Shown here piece after piece: positions 32,892 to 43,745 of a DNA stretch of 64,000 nucleotides. The notes under the pieces are model-generated. The model was not told the origin of the DNA. It made no database searches and saw only the letters and a list, made by a program, of their open reading frames with translations. This stretch comes from Paguma larvata. Lineage: Eukaryota; Chordata; Mammalia; Carnivora; Viverridae. Position 1 is the first letter of the stretch. Each line of letters begins with the position of its first letter. The stretch lies in the NCBI GenBank assembly GCA_030068075.1, contig CM057826.1, positions 116,522,746 through 116,586,745 of the forward strand. Direction: 5' to 3'. The position numbers and the translations under genes are program-made.

Positions 32892-35333
32892 CTCTAGCCC
32901 ATACAGAAGATCAGAGGGTGGGCAGCTTGGGCGAACAGGCTCCCCTGCCATAGGTGCACTGGGTGACTTCACCATCATGAAGCTATCGCTCCGAGTGGGT
33001 GCAGAAGCCAAGGGTGTACAGCCATGAGAGTGGCCGCCCACATCAACAAACTTGATAGGATCATCTGACCCTAGCTGGATTCGGAGAATCCCATTGGAAG
33101 GAGGAAGCCCCTCCCTCCTTCGAGATCGGGTGAGACAGGCACAGGTGCCAGCAGGAAAGCAGGTCACTCCACAGGCAGCCCCACGCAAACACTTAGAGAG
33201 TAGTGCAACGAATGAGCCAAAGGAGACAAAGCAAATTGCCACTAGCGATACAGCCAAATAGAGGGTCAGGCGGGATTCTCCTTCCCTTGGAGCTGAAGAT
33301 TCTCGAAGATCAGGGACAACTGGATGAGTATCTTCCTCCAAGGATACTAGTAGAGTAACAGAGGTAGAGAGCGGTGGACTACCACTATCCTTTACTACAA
33401 TGACCAGCTTCTGTGGTGGGAGATCGGCTGGGATGGGAACTGCCGTCCGAACCTCCCCAGCATAGCGAGAGACTGCAAACAGGCTGGGGTCTGGGGCCTC
33501 CAGGAGCTGATAGGAAACCCAAGCATTGTAACCTGAATCCAAGTCCACAGCAGTCACCTTTGTGACTAGATGGCCAGCACCAACTGATGGAGGCAGCGCT
33601 TGCGGACATAAGGAACCAGGCCGGGCCCTAGGACGGAGCACAGCTGGGGCATTGTCATTGAGGTCCAGCACAAACAGGCGAACTGTCACGGTGCTACTAA
33701 GAGGTGGGTTCCCCCGATCCCGAGCCTGCACCTCAAATTGCAATGTCTGTGTTTGTTCATAGTCAAAGGATCGAGTAGCATGAACGGCTCCTGTCTGGGG
33801 GTTCAGAGAGATGAAAGAAGAAGCTGACACATCTCGATTTCTGGGCTCCAGGAGAGAATAGGAGATGAGTGCATTCAAGCCAGAGTCTGGATCAGAGGCT
33901 GCAAGGGAACAAAGCAGGTCCCCTGGGCGATTGTTCTCAGGAACAAACACCTCATGTGACCTCTGGAAGAAAGAAGGTGGGTTATCATTCACATCTGAAA
34001 TATTGAGGAAAATACTCCTCTGGGTACTCAGGGGAGGATTCCCAGCATCAGAAGCAGTGACCATGATGTCATAGCTGGATTTGGCCTCTCGGTCCAAGGA
34101 CCCAGCAGTCACCAGGGAGAACTGGTTCCTGAAGGCAGACTTGAGGGCAAATGGCAAGTGGTCAGGAATACGGAGGCTCACGTCTCCATTTGACCCTGAG
34201 TCAGGGTCCTGCACACTGATGAGTGCCACCACAGTGCCAGGTTCTGCACTCTCTGGAAGAGTCCCAAGCTCTGAGGTCACTGTGATGTGGGGGGCATTGT
34301 CATTTACATCTAGGAGATCCACCCGAAGGCTGCAATGTTGCTCCATGGCTGGAGAACCCCCATCGCGAGCCCGAATATCAAATTCATAGTAATTCTCACT
34401 CTCAAAGTCTAGGGGCCCCTGAAGGGTAAGCTTTCCAGTAGCAGGGTGAAGGCTAAAGAGGTTTCTCACACGATCAGGGGTGTGACCACTGAAAGAAAAG
34501 GTGACGTTACCACTGGGACCCAGGTCTGGGTCAGAGGCATTGAGCTGGATGAGCAGCATGCCGGCAGGAGCACTCTCCAACACGCTAATCCTGTAGCTGG
34601 ATTGCTGGAAGGCTGGGGCGTTGTCATTCACGTCCAGCACTGATACCCGGAGCTCTGCGGTGCCAGATCTCGGGGGGTTCCCTCCATCCACAGCAGTCAG
34701 CACCAGGCGGTAATCTGATTGCTTCTCCCGATCCAAAGGCTTCTCCAGGAGCAGCTCTGGGACCAGGCTGCCGTCGCTGCGCTTCTTGACATCCAGTGCA
34801 AAGTGTTCGTTGGAGCTTAATCTATAGCTGCTGATAGAATTGCTCCCCACATCTGCATCCTGAGCCTTTTCCAAGGGGAAACGCTGTCCTGGAGGAGCTG
34901 CCTCCCCAATTTCCAAGTCCAGCTGCTGCCGAGGAAATCGGGGGGCGTGATCATTCACATCCACAATCTCTACCTCCGCTCGGTACATTTCCAAAGGCCC
35001 TTCAGTTACAAACTCCAGGGGCACGATGCAGCTGGCACTGAGTCCACACAGTGCCTCTCGATCAATTGGATTCTTGATGAGCAGGGCTCCACTGTCCAAA
35101 TCCACACGGAAGTGTCTTTGGTTCACCTCTCCAGCAACCTGCAGCCTACGAGCTGACAGACTCTCTGTATCCAGCAGGAAATCTTGGGCGACATTCCCTA
35201 CAAAAGTCCCTTCCTGTGACTCTTCTGGGACCGGATAGCGGATCTGCCCACAAACGTAACCCAGGTGGCAAATGAGGAACAAAAGGGTGGCCCCCCAGCG
35301 GATTTCGACCCAGCTTCCCACCTTGCGGAGCAT
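32892..35333 (-). CDS. PCDHGC4: PCDHGC4 variable exon
   Basis: A C-type gamma-protocadherin that, from family knowledge, matters for neuron survival and needs carrier isoforms to reach the surface. The exon gives 814 residues from ATG at 35333 to LLYGLE and donor GTGAGA (32891 downward); with the constant tail 938 aa, as in human. Signal peptide about 1-29 (ends GYVCG). Calcium motifs between repeats: DVNDHAP 125-131 (His in place of the second Asn), DVNDNAP 234-240, DVNDNAP 342-348, DVNDNPP 447-453, DLNDNAP 556-562. DRE motifs at 91-93, 201-203 and 414-416. Membrane helix about 689-712, followed by a cysteine-rich stretch (CLRGAACGVTCFPAGTCACL). Intact, with no frameshift. Confidence 0.97.
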
Positions 35334-35615
35334 TGCTGCTTCCCGCTAGTCCTCTACCTGGTCCTGGGAAGCAGAAGAAGCAGACCCGCCCCAAACGGCA
35401 ACAGCAGCTGGAGACACCTATCTCTCTTTCGTGGCGCCAGCTCTGGCGCGGCTGGGCCGGCACCGCAAGGGTTACGCGCCGTTTTTGCTGGTGGCGGGGT
35501 AGATTTGTCTGCCTTCCACCACCCGATTGGCAGACAGCAGCTCCTGGGCTCAGCCAATAGGCTGAGCAGAGAACATCCCAATAGCAGCAGGGTTAATGCG
35601 TCGCAGTATTGGAGG
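35334..35615 (-). promoter_or_regulatory. PCDHGC4: PCDHGC4 promoter region
   Basis: G/C-rich upstream sequence with four CCAAT-type boxes in 87 bp: 35526-35530 (ATTGG), 35554-35558 and 35578-35582 (CCAAT), and 35608-35612 (ATTGG), coordinates read on the + strand. No CGCT core (AGCG on +) occurs here, in line with the known lack of the conserved element in C4. Confidence 0.55.
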
Positions 35616-36929
35616 AAAAAACCCCCCAAAAACAAAAAAACACCTATCTTTTCACCTTCCTCCCACTCAACCGCATTTCTTTCTATAGGTTTATTACCTC
35701 TAATGAGAAGCAGACAACATATATGTATGGTCTTTTTCCCCCCAAACACACCAACTTCCCCCGCCCCTTTTCGGCGGGGAAAACAGACAGCCAGAGCCCT
35801 AGCAACCTGCAGCCCAGAGAGGAGTAGCCATTTGAGACTGGTCACTTTGTTCAAGCCAGTGTTGTCATCCACCAATATTCTAAATGGATAGTTTATGCCT
35901 CAGTCTGATTGTATTAGAGCAACAGCTAATTAGAAGCAGTGCCATATATTTAAAACTCTGCCCCTCTGCAGATTATTCAGAAACATATCCATCTCTTTGC
36001 AGACAAAACTTACACATTAATGTAACCGATTAAATTTATGCAGTGCACGTTTCTGTTGTAACAAGAGGTGCAGCAGACACGAAATCTCTCTTATTCAGAC
36101 ACTAGCTAGTGATACACTGAATTACCATTCATTGATTTCAAGGACAGCATAGAAGGAGATGAAGCAAAGTGGAGGGAGCCAGGAGAGGGAAATGTTCCAA
36201 ATCAGTAAAGAATCAGTGTGTCTGGGAGGCGCTAAGGACTAGATCTCATTACCTGGCAGAATGCTAATGTTCACAGATTTAAATACCTTCCTTGAATGAT
36301 TGAGATCAGCCGCTAACAGCACTTTGCCCACAAATCCCCTTTATTTGACACCATGGTATGCTTGATTTGTTGTTAATTACCAACAGAGACAGATTCAAAA
36401 GGGCAAGCTTTTTACTTGGCCCCAGGGGGCCTCTTGGAGCTGGAGACTTTATCTCACTCTTCTTCCACCCTGATCTAGACCCTCCCAGGAGCCCGGCTAC
36501 CACCCACCTTACACAAACACAAATCATCTCACACTGTAGTTACCTGCAAACTATAATGAGTGATAAACACCAGAGCACAAAGAGAAAAAAATCCAGCTTG
36601 ATCTCAACATAAGATTTCTTAACTCAACTGAATTCTCACCTAGCTTACCACTGGCTGTGAAAACCAGCAGCAACACCCAGGGTTCTAATCCCCCCCTCAG
36701 ATTTTTCCAAACTCTTAATCCTCATGAATATCCTTTTGACTATTCTTTTGAGGCCAATAACCTACGTTCTGGTCTCAAGGGATCTGGATTTTTGTGTTCT
36801 TTTACCAAACAACAGCTAAACCTCCTCTCATAGGAATGGTGGAAGTATAAATCAGTCTGATCCACCAGGTGTCTGGGGCAGGATTCACTATCACAGTAAA
36901 TGACACCACCATCAACCCAACTGCCTCCA

Positions 36930-37690
36930 GCAGAACATGGGAACGACAGGCAGAGCCATCCTTGACTCATTCCTCTCCCTGACTTCCTGTATCAGGTCAG
37001 TCAACAAGTCCTGATGATTATATTATAGTCAACACCTTTCACCTATACTGTCACTGTGGTGGTTCAAGCATTTATCAATCTTCTCCTCAAATATTTTAAA
37101 AGGCTTCTAACTGTTTTCTTGGTCTCCAGTAGCAATATTCCCAATCTATTTTACTTATGGGTGCCAGGATAACCTCTCTAAAACAGAAAAACCTTGATGA
37201 CATCATACATACGTGAGTTTAAAGTTTTGTAATGACTATCATCAATACACAACAAAATAAAGCCTAAAAGTAACTGCAAGATCTAACTCCTGCCTACTTG
37301 CTTCACTTTATCTCTTGCCACAACAATTAAACAAACATACTTTAAGGTTCAGCAATAATGAAATATTATCCATCTGCATGAAATTTCCTGCAAAGGCCCT
37401 TCCTGCCTCCCTTTTCCCTTTACTATTTAATAAACTACTATTCAACATTTAGTTCTCGGCTGAAGGATCGCCACCTCTATAAAATCTTCCTGGTTTCCTC
37501 AGGCTGGCTTAGGGGTTTCTTTCCCTTTGCTCTCATTGCTTCTTGCATTACGCAGATCTTCACTATCATTTTTTTTGCAAGTGTTTACTATGATACTACT
37601 CTAAATACCATAATGACAGGAAATGTCTTTTCATCTTTTACAGTGTTTGCATATAGGGATACTCACTAAATGATAAATTACTGATATTAT
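36930..37690 (+). mobile_element. L2 relic, + strand
   Basis: Long degraded L2: CTCTCCCTGACTTCCTGTATC, AGCCTAAAAGTAACTGCAAG, CAAAGGCCCTTCCTGCC and ATAATGACAGGAAATGTC appear in L2 order. Confidence 0.65.
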
Positions 37691-37734
37691 CATTTATTAG
37701 TTCAACAAATATTTACTGAATACTTATACTTTAC

Positions 37735-37890
37735 AAGAATATTTTATATTCAGTGCTTTATGTGCATTGCTTTTAACTTACACAATTTTGAAAGATGTCA
37801 TCTTTATTTTATACATGAGGAAACTGGAGTTCAGAGAGGTTAAGAGATGTCCATGAAGCTAAACCACTAGGACACGCAGTACTAGGCCTC
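37735..37890 (-). mobile_element. MIR element, - strand
   Basis: TTTATACATGAGGAAACTGG, TTCAGAGAGGTTAAGAGATG and CTAAACCACTAGGAC follow reverse MIR. Confidence 0.8.
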
Positions 37891-37947
37891 TCCCCACGAC
37901 CACACGTGGTCTGTGTGGAAAAAAATAAACTCTCTTTCTATAACATC

Positions 37948-38167
37948 TTTTTTTTTTTTTAAGCAATTTACTTTTTTAAATTTCTTTTACTTATTTTAAG
38001 AAAGCGAGAGTAGGGGAGTGGCAGAAAGAGAGGAAAAGAGAGTGTCCCAGGCTGGCTCCGCACTGACAGTGCGAAGCTCGACTCAGGGCTCTGATCCCAC
38101 AACCCTGGGATCATGACTTGAGCCAAAATCAAGAGTCGGATGGTATGACCAATTTTTTCAGGCACCC
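37948..38167 (-). mobile_element. CanSINE, - strand
   Basis: Poly(T) start, CTCCGCACTGACAGTGCGAAG, GGGATCATGACTTGAGCC and end TTTCAGGCACCC. Perfect 12-bp duplication TTCTATAACATC at 37936-37947 and 38168-38179. Confidence 0.95.
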
Positions 38168-38460
38168 TTCTATAACATCATAAATGATTTTTCTCCTAGT
38201 CATCTGTATGATCACAAATTAGCCCTTTACTGATGCCTTTCATATTCAAGAATTAGACCTCTTATAGGTCTCAATATTTTTAAGTTCACACCAAAAGAGG
38301 CACACAGCCAATTACTAGCAATGGAGTATCATAAAGCCTTAATCTTATGTCCCTGACTTGATCTTTTTAGGCCAGGCGTATGATTCTCCCATTTTACAGT
38401 TTAAAAAGTTTTATTGAGATACAGTTCACATACTGTACACTTCATCCATTTAAAATGCAC

Positions 38461-38671
38461 CAGTCAGGGGTGCCTGGGTGGCTCAGTAGGTTAAGCATCA
38501 GACTTCGGCTCAGGTCATGATATCGCAGTGTTTGAGTTCAAGCACCCTGTCAGGCTCTGGGCTGATAGCTAGGAGCCTGGAGCCTGCCTCAGGTTCTATA
38601 TCTCCCTCTCATTCTTCCCTCCCCCCTACCACTCTATCTCTCTCAAAAATAATAAACATTAAAAAAATAAA
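38461..38671 (+). mobile_element. CanSINE, + strand
   Basis: Head GGGGTGCCTGGGTGGCTCAG, GAGCCTGGAGCCTGCCTC and tail AATAATAAACATTAAAAA. Duplication TAAAATGCAC at 38451-38460 and 38672-38681. Confidence 0.96.
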
Positions 38672-38808
38672 TAAAATGCACAATTTAATGCTTGCACTCT
38701 ACGTGAATATACTAAAAGGATACAACCATCACTGCAAACTAATTATAGAAGCTTTTTGCCACTCCCCAAAGAGGTTCCATACCCAGTGCCCAGCTTTGGA
38801 TTTTTAAA

Positions 38809-39033
38809 AAAAAATTTTAAGATTTTTGAGAGACAGAGTGTGGTGTGGGCGGGGAGCGCAGACAGAGAGGGAGACAGAGACTCCAAAGCAGGCTCCAGGC
38901 ACTGAGCTGTCCGAACAGAGTCTCATGCCAGACTGGAACCCACGAACTGCAAGATCATGACCTGAGCCAAAGTCAGACACAAGACATGACCTGATTGGGA
39001 GTCAGACATTTAACTGAGCCACCCAGGTGTCCC
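38809..39033 (-). mobile_element. CanSINE, - strand
   Basis: GGCTCCAGGCACTGAGCTGTC, AGATCATGACCTGAGCC and end GAGCCACCCAGGTGTCCC. Perfect 19-bp duplication CCAGCTTTGGATTTTTAAA at 38790-38808 and 39034-39052. Confidence 0.97.
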
Positions 39034-39164
39034 CCAGCTTTGGATTTTTAAAGAACAGCTGCCGGGGTGCTAATGACTTAGGAAGATTTTCTCTTTAGAT
39101 GAGTTATGTCTTATGTCTTCCCTATGTTGCTCTTCTAAAGCTATTCTACATAACACATACGAAT

Positions 39165-39260
39165 TTTTTAAAACACATTTGATTATAGTTGACACACAAT
39201 GTTACATTAATTTCACATATCCTACAAAGTAATTCAATGAGTTTATAGAGCTATTTTATG
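39165..39260 (-). mobile_element. L1 fragment, antisense
   Basis: TTGATTATAGTTGACACACAA and GTTACATTAATTTCACATAT resemble carnivore L1 3' sequence. Confidence 0.55.
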
Positions 39261-39384
39261 TAGTATTTTACGGTTGAGAAATGACAAGATTTTCTAAGTT
39301 CGGCCTGGCCCAATAAGCCTGGTTTCTTGAATGGCAGAATAACACTCTGCTTCCTAAATATGTTAATTAATAGACTGGTACATT

Positions 39385-39553
39385 CTAGGGCAGAAGTTTT
39401 CAAACTTGTCTGCACGTTGGAATCACTTCTCCTGAGCCCTGTGTGCCAAAGAGATTGTACTTTAAGTGGTCTGTGATGTGGCCTGGGCTTCAGAATTTCT
39501 AAGGGGTCCCGAGGTAATTCTGGTGTGCAATCAAGTTTGAGAACATTGTTCTA
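39385..39553. mobile_element. MER5A-like hAT relic
   Basis: TTTTCAAACTTGTCTGCACG, TTGGAATCACTTCTCCTGAG and, at the far end, CAAGTTTGAGAACATTG are the two ends of a short hAT element with matching inverted ends. Confidence 0.75.
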
Positions 39554-40353
39554 GGGAAAATGCCAGTTGTTTTCCAGTCTGACTTCCAGTCTGACAGCTG
39601 CTTCTCTCTGGCTTTCATCTTTTCTTAGCCTTTCCATTTATGCCTCTACTTTGTCATTTCTGGCTGTCCCCAGATTTTCTCATTTCCAAGGTGTGCTTAA
39701 GATTCTGGGTGGGTAAAGAATAAAAATAATAATAGTTAATAGCTAAGATTTTTTTTTAACACTTATGATATACCAGGTTCTGAGATTAACTTAGCCAGGG
39801 ACTCATAGCTGATTAAGTGCTGAAGCCCTATTTGTCTAACTGCCAAATCCAAGGGTTAATACAATAATACACTTATTAGTAATAAAATAACAGTGGCTCT
39901 CCAACAACTGGAGGCGTGTATAGGTTTTGCCCAAAACAAAGGCCTTACAGTTACGTGCACACCAGCCTGAATAAATGAAAGCTTTACCTTTCTCAAGATA
40001 CAAATTTACCTACCTTTTACGTTGTGCGTATACTTAAAAAATTAATGCTGGAAGGATAGGAAATAATGCTGGGTACAAGAGAACTTTCAATTTGTACTAT
40101 ATGTCCTTCCGGATTGTCTGGATTTAGTTTCAAAATAAATGATTACTTTTACTTTTATAATTAACAGTGATTATACCTTTAGATTTGGGGATTATTGTTA
40201 GCTTTAATTTTTTCTTTATATTCTTCTCTATTTCCCAAGTTTTCTATATTACACAAGCATTGCTATTATAACATAAAAATATTTTGTAATGTATACATTA
40301 TTTCTAGCAGTGTACTTGAAATAAAATTTAAAGAATGCCTAGAATTTTATTTA

Positions 40354-40569
40354 CTTATTTTTTAAATGTTTATTTTTGACAGAGAGAGAGAGAGAGACAG
40401 AGCGTGAATGGGAGAGGGGCAGAGAGCAAGGGAGAGACAGAATCCAAAGCAGACTCCAGGCTCTGAGCCATCAGCACAGAGCCCAATGTGGGGCTCGAAC
40501 CCACAAACTGTGAGATTGTGACCTGAGCCAAAGTTGGAGCTTAACCAACTGAGCCACCCGGGCGCCCCA
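40354..40569 (-). mobile_element. CanSINE, - strand
   Basis: (GA)n, GGCTCTGAGCCATCAGCACAG and end GAGCCACCCGGGCGCCCC. Duplication AATTTTATTTA at 40343-40353 and 40570-40580. Confidence 0.97.
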
Positions 40570-41101
40570 AATTTTATTTATTTAATAGAAAATCACCTGA
40601 GAATGACATACAGGATCTGTGTAGGCAAAGAAAAATTATCAGCAAACCACTGGATTTAATGCAAATGTAGCAATCAAATGAAAGATGGACCAGTGAAGTG
40701 GTTGTTGTATTCCTAGAATCTGCCACTTGTTAGAGGCATCTAGCAGCTTGTTGTCAATGCAAATGACACCAAACTAAGCTCTGAGGGCTGAGATCTTGGG
40801 TTATAATTTAAAGGCCTCTTAGCAAGATTGGTTAGTGATAATGACAAGCAAATGTTGAGGATGTGAACTGGGGCCACACACTGAGTCAATTAATTCTACA
40901 CCATGTGGGACCACAAACCACACTCTAGCCAGGTCATCCCCTTCACAAATACACGATGTTTGATCTAAACAGGGTAAGGTGAAAACAATAGATGCATCAT
41001 TAGGAAAACATCTTCATCACTAAAACAACAGCTCCATTCCTTCCTGAACATGGTCCAGGCATCAAAAAGCATTAATATCATTCTGGGATGCTAACCCTTA
41101 C

Positions 41102-43531
41102 CTGTCCCGGAGGGGAGCTCTCTGCACCCAACACTTGCCTATAGAACACTGGATCACAGCTCCGCAGCGTGTTCTGGCGGCTGGCCAGTGGGCTGGCAGC
41201 ACCAGGTTTCTTCAACAGTGGATCGCTGCGGCGTGAGTCGGTGGTGAGGTACACCTGATGGTAAAGGTGTGGTGGCATCAGGCCTCCCCGCACAGCATCT
41301 GCATGCAGAGAAGACGCTGGTGTTCGATACAGGGAGCTCACAGGAGCTCGGTACAGGTCCCTGGACTGTTTCCACTTGTAAACTTTGAATATGATCACTC
41401 CCAATACCGTGACTGCAAACCCCACAGAAACCAGGATTAGAGAAAGGAGTAGATAAAAGGTGAGATTTTTATTCTGCTCCCGAGGGGCAGAGCCAGAGGG
41501 GAATTCAGCCCGGGCTTCAGGAGATTCCTCAGTTACTGACACAGTCAGGGTTGCCGTGGTGGACAATGATGGCTCCCCATTGTCTTTGATCAAGACCATA
41601 AGAGTCTGCCTGGGCACATCTGTGTCCTGGACTGAGCGGGAAGTGCTGACTTGACCCGTGTGAAGCCCCACGGCAAAAAGGCTCTGGTTGGAAGCTCCCA
41701 AGAGGGTATAGGAGAGCCAGGCATTGTGCCCTGCATCCGGGTCCCAGCCTACCACCCGAGTGACCACATGGCCAGCAGCGGTAGCCCTGGGGAGCATCTC
41801 CACTGAGCTCCGGCCAGGCCGGGGGTATAAGACCTGGGGGGCATTGTCATTGCGATCAGTGACAAATATGTTCACACTAATGTTGGTGGTCAGGACTGGA
41901 GTGCCCCCATCACTGACATGAGCTGTTATTTCAAACTCTCGCCGATCTTCATAGTCCAGGGGTACTAAGGATGACACAATGCCACTGTCACGATTTATCG
42001 TGAAATAGCGGCCCACCAGCCCAGTTTCAGCTTCTTGTTCCAAGAGAAAGAAGGAAAGGCGAGCGTTCTGTGGGGCATCAGGGTCCCAGACACTTAGATT
42101 TAGTATTGGAACCCCGGGGATGTTATTTTCCTCAACGTAAACATCATAAGAGGACTGGGAAGACTGTGGAGGGTTGTCATTGATGTCAGACACTTGTACC
42201 TGCACGACTGTAAGGGCTGAGAGGGAAGGAGTTCCCGCATCTCGAGCGGTGATGCTGAGGTTGTATTCTGGGACAGTCTCACGATCCAGGGCTGCACTGG
42301 TTTTCAAAGTAAAGTAATTCTTGAGGGAAGAAGTAAGGCTAAAGGGGAGACCTGGTGGAACCTCACAAGTCACCAATCCATTCTCCCCAGCATCCAGATC
42401 AATCACACTGAGCAAAGCAATGACAGTTCCAAGAGGGGCATCCTCGGGGACTGGGCTGTACACGGAGGTGACTGTAATCTCTGGGGCATTGTCATTCACG
42501 TCCATAACCTCTACCAAAACTTTGCAATGTGCTCCTTCAGGATTGGCGCCTTTGTCTTTGGCCTGTATATAAATCTCATGGAGTTTCGTGTCTTCGAAGT
42601 CGAGGCGACCTTTAATTGTCAGCACCCCACTTACAAGGTCTAAGGAGAATAGGTCTCGCACACCGGCGCGGTTGTGACTGCCAAAAGAGTAAATGATTTC
42701 ACCATTGGGGCCTTCATCCAGATCGGTTGCATGAACTCGCATCACCACAGTGCCCGGCGGTGCATCCTCCAGGACACGAGCACGGTACAAAGACTGATTG
42801 AAGGCGGGTGCATTGTCATTTGCGTCCAGTACTGTGATGCGAATGGGAAGTGTGGCGGAGCGAGCCGGTGTTCCCCCATCCAAAGCCGTAAGCACCACCT
42901 GGAGACTTGGCTCTCGCTCCCAATCAAGGGCGCGCTCCAGCACCAGCTCTGCGTACTTGGTGCCGTCCTCTCGCGTCTGAACGCGAAGCGCAAAGTACTC
43001 ATTTAGGCTCAGCTGATACGTTTGTAAAGAGTTGCTTCCTACATCGGGATCATGCGCGCTCTCCAGCGGAAAGCGCGTGCCTGGCGCCACGGCCTCGCTA
43101 ATCTCCAATTTCATTTCCCGGGTAGGGAATGTGGGATTGTTGTCATTGATATCCTGGATCACCACTTCCGCGCTCAACAGCTCTAGTGGGGTCTCCACCA
43201 CCAGCTCCAGAGTTACAGTGCAGGAGGGGAGGGTCCCACAAAGCTCCTCCCGATCCAGGCGGTCGTTCACGAACATCTCTCCAGTCTCCCGGTTCACCTC
43301 AAAGAATCTTCGGCTAGCCCCGGACAACACCCGGAGCCTGCGCGCTGACAGGCTACTGAGATCCAAACCAAGGTCCGTGACCACGTTGCCCACCACAAAA
43401 CCTTTCTCTCTTTCCTCCAGGATCTCATAGCGAACGAGGGCAGAAGCCTTGTGCAAGGCACCAAGCAGAAACAAAACTCCCACCACTCTCCCGGTGCTTA
43501 CCAGTCCGCTCCTCCAGGCCTCTGGGACCAT
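41102..43531 (-). CDS. PCDHGC3: PCDHGC3 variable exon
   Basis: A C-type gamma-protocadherin, a broadly expressed homophilic adhesion protein of the plasma membrane. I start at ATG 43531 (MVPEAWRS); the open frame extends upstream to a TTG at 43540, but no earlier ATG is in frame. This gives 810 residues to SSPPGQ and donor GTAAGG, and 934 aa with the constant tail, as in human. Signal peptide about 1-30. Calcium motifs: DINDNNP 127-133, DANDNAP 236-242, DVNDNAP 344-350, DINDNPP 449-455, DRNDNAP 559-565. DRE is present at 93-95 and 416-418, but the EC2 counterpart reads DWE at 203-205, where I recall DRE in human. Membrane helix about 691-716, then a basic juxtamembrane segment (KVYKWKQSR). 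No frameshift. Confidence 0.97.
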
Positions 43532-43745
43532 CTCACTCAAAAGCAGTTCCTCTTAGCGGAGTCCAGATCTTTACGGGTTTTTCGCTGAGAAACTTTCAGC
43601 TGGTTAGCGCTTGAGCGCTAGGCGCGGAGTCGGACATGGCTTTCTCGATGCCTTTGATTTGCTCGCCGGCTGTTCAGTCTCTGCCTCATCCCGGGGCGCC
43701 GAGAGGGGACGGGCCAAGGCCAGATCTCCAGCGTCTTCATTGGCC
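43532..43745 (-). promoter_or_regulatory. PCDHGC3: PCDHGC3 5' UTR and promoter with CGCT-core element
   Basis: On the - strand, GGCCAATGAAGACGCTGGAG contains a CGCT core at 43730-43733, about 190 bp upstream of the ATG. The position and core match the conserved sequence element of clustered protocadherin promoters, which CTCF is known to bind. A CCAAT box overlaps it. Downstream are an upstream ATG (43637) opening a 13-codon frame that stops at 43596, and the palindrome TAGCGCTTGAGCGCTA at 43605-43620. The region is CpG-rich. Confidence 0.7.

Larger units (their letters stand above)
38393..39060 (-). mobile_element. Old L1 3' end, antisense, split by two CanSINEs
   Basis: TTTTATTGAGATACAGTTCAC, CCATTTAAAATGCACCAG, GGATACAACCATCACTG and AGCTTTTTGCCACTCC form one L1M-type 3' end. 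The CanSINEs at 38461-38671 and 38809-39033 interrupt it. Confidence 0.75.
35616..41101. other. Spacer between PCDHGC4 and PCDHGC3
   Basis: About 5.5 kb, intron for C3 transcripts. It contains L2, MIR, L1 and MER5A relics and four CanSINEs (listed separately). No coding exon recognised. Confidence 0.8.

Noticed and set aside
35265..35891. 208-codon + strand frame over the PCDHGC4 start
   Set aside because: Antisense to the C4 signal-peptide region and its G/C-rich promoter; no family resemblance.
43532..43540. PCDHGC3 start at 43540, adding three residues
   Set aside because: The codon at 43540 is TTG, not ATG. The ATG at 43531 gives exactly the 934-aa total known for human PCDHGC3.
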